Assembly: GCA_029557895.1 (NCBI GenBank)
Contig: JAKQHT010000003.1
Coordinates: 62,001 to 126,000, forward strand
From: Bacteroidota bacterium
GTDB taxonomy: Bacteria; Bacteroidota; Bacteroidia; Flavobacteriales; Flavobacteriaceae
Direction of reading: 5' to 3'
DNA: 64,000 nucleotides
Under the pieces are notes generated by a model. It did not search any database. It saw only the letters and a program-made list of their open reading frames with translations, and was not told where the DNA came from. Position numbers and translations under genes: made by a program. This document shows, in pieces, positions 62,883 through 64,000 of this stretch (positions within the stretch are counted from its first letter, which is position 1; each line of letters begins with the position of its first letter).

Positions 62883-64000
62883 TTATTTGGTTGCAACGTA
62901 GATTGGGCCTGCAAAAGGTTTTAATCCACTATTTTTTAGGTTTATGATATAGTAATAGGTGCCTGTCGGAACTTTATCAGAGCTGCCAATGGATGCTTTG
63001 GATGAGTAACCATTCCAGTCGTTCTGGTAGTTGTTGTTCTCATAGATCTTTGCTCCCCATCTGTTGAAGATTTGTAGTTCTATAGTAAATCCACACTCTT
63101 CAACGCCGGTTATGGTAAAGAATTCATTGATTGAGTCACCGTTGGGGGTAACGGTTGTAGAAATCACAACATCATCTTCGCCACATGGCAATACAACGCA
63201 ATCGTCATTGACCATCACTGTTACTTCATATTCCATTGGACACTCGCCTTCTGGAGCTACAGTGTAAGTAAACACATATTCACCCATCTCACTAACAGTG
63301 GCAGGATTAAAAATACTGTCGTCCAATGTAGCATTACCGGAGGTAACCACCCATGTTCCTGATGCGTCAACATTGCTTCCTATAACATCAAACAAATCAA
63401 TTGGGGCATCTTCGATACACAAAGTATCGGCGGTAAATGTAAGAGTTGCACTTTGTACCGTGACATTGATGGTCTGGGTGTAGGTGGTTTCGTTGCCACA
63501 GTCATCAGATACTATCCATGTTCTAATGATCTGATAATTTGAGTTAATGTCTCCTACAATGGTTTCTTCAGGGCCGCTGACTGACATATTTTCTGAACAT
63601 GCGTCTTGGAAAACCAAATCAGGCGTGTTAGGAATATTGTTACAATTTACATTGATGATTTCATCAAACTCTCCAACAATGACTGGTGCAACCGTATCTT
63701 GGACGGTTATGATTTGTATATGCTGTGTAGAATTTCCACATTCGTCAGAAGCCGTCCATTCTCTGGTGATGATATAATCTCCGGAACACGCTCCAGGTGT
63801 TATAACTTCGTTGAATGTAACATTGGCGTTTCCACAACTATCTTGTGCAGTCAATTCGGAAGCCAATGGAACATTGTCGCACTCCACTGTCAGGTCTTGA
63901 GGCAGTTCGTTGCCATCAAATGTTGGAGGCGTTGTGTCCTGGACGGATATTGTCTGCACGTGCTGTGCGGAGTTTCCGCAGGCATCGGTGGCCGTCCATG
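62883..64000 (-). CDS. Large HYR-repeat adhesin with type B T9SS (CHU_C) domain, partial
   Basis: The reading frame continues past the right edge; the 5' part is missing. HYR-like modules of about 75-80 residues are visible, with Cys pairs and blocks such as ITVQDTVAPVIVGEF, WTASDECGNSTQHIQ and LTVECDNVPLASEL. The C-terminus is a gliding-motility-associated type B sorting domain (VTPNGDSINEFFTITG, IFNRWGAKIYEN, PTGTYYYIINL). It is secreted by T9SS and is likely a cell-surface adhesin. GTG at 63959 is not its start. Confidence 0.9.
   Translation of the reverse strand, partial: WTATDACGNSAQHVQTISVQDTTPPTFDGNELPQDLTVECDNVPLASELTAQDSCGNANVTFNEVITPGACSGDYIITREWTASDECGNSTQHIQIITVQDTVAPVIVGEFDEIINVNCNNIPNTPDLVFQDACSENMSVSGPEETIVGDINSNYQIIRTWIVSDDCGNETTYTQTINVTVQSATLTFTADTLCIEDAPIDLFDVIGSNVDASGTWVVTSGNATLDDSIFNPATVSEMGEYVFTYTVAPEGECPMEYEVTVMVNDDCVVLPCGEDDVVISTTVTPNGDSINEFFTITGVEECGFTIELQIFNRWGAKIYENNNYQNDWNGYSSKASIGSSDKVPTGTYYYIINLKNSGLKPFAGPIYVATK

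Noticed and set aside
1-64000. tRNA, rRNA, insertion sequences and restriction/defence genes
   Set aside because: No cloverleaf, rRNA-like sequence, transposase or known defence domain was found in the window.

Overview
The window is a chromosomal segment of a member of the Bacteroidota, most likely Flavobacteriaceae. The evidence is type IX secretion (T9SS) cargo tails, PorP/SprF and CHU_C-type proteins, Bacteroidetes promoter boxes (TTG, then TAnnTTTG), few Shine-Dalgarno sites, a bacillithiol gene (bshB1), a clade II (Sec-type) nitrous-oxide reductase cluster, and the family-typical orders zapA-6S-rny and pyrR-pyrB-rnz. No tRNA, rRNA, CRISPR array, insertion sequence or prophage was seen.

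Layout. 1-5160: tail of a T9SS cargo gene, then glycosyltransferase, YbbR-like protein, coaE and a histidine kinase/response regulator pair. 5189-8670 (minus): cold-shock protein, miaA, a K+ channel with a zinc ribbon, and an exonuclease/GIY-YIG fusion. 9034-15807 (plus): an accessory-looking cassette with a TPR hybrid sensor/AraC regulator, a 53-residue small ORF, a secreted RICIN-like repeat protein and a YadA-head protein ending in a self-cleaving S74-type chaperone. 15891-25020: housekeeping and metabolic genes (PLP homeostasis, DUF1015, 3-hydroxybutyryl-CoA dehydrogenase, Gfo/Idh oxidoreductase, pcm, a secreted cyanophycinase-like peptidase, DUF6048/DUF6452 pair, rlmD). 25314-38952: rocD, small membrane proteins, two large secreted proteins, an Smr protein, a TSP3-repeat lipoprotein, a cysteine desulfurase, a TonB-dependent receptor and an M23 peptidase. 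39191-45716: zapA operon, 6S RNA, rny, xerD, two beta-barrel genes (one lacking its signal peptide), a HAD phosphatase and bshB1. 45827-52787 (minus): denitrification-type operon cytochrome c - fasciclin - nosZ - membrane protein - nosL - nosD - nosF - nosY. 53235-59515: rpsA, pyrR-pyrB-orf-rnz, pdxH, and a CAP-domain lipoprotein. 60024-64000 (minus): a T9SS type B locus with OmpA/PD40 protein, PorP/SprF and the end of a large HYR-repeat adhesin.

The most notable points are: (i) nosZ is interrupted by one in-frame TAA in an otherwise intact reading frame, downstream of a well-formed TAnnTTTG promoter with a Crp/Fnr-like dyad near -41; (ii) an unannotated RNA between zapA and rny folds as a 6S RNA; (iii) a beta-barrel gene at 42678 has lost its start codon and signal peptide; (iv) the 9-15.8 kb cassette links a hybrid regulator to two unusual secreted proteins, one with annexin-like modules and one with a trimeric head plus S74 chaperone. 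Several genes are best started at internal codons rather than at the longest ORF; these choices are stated per entry.
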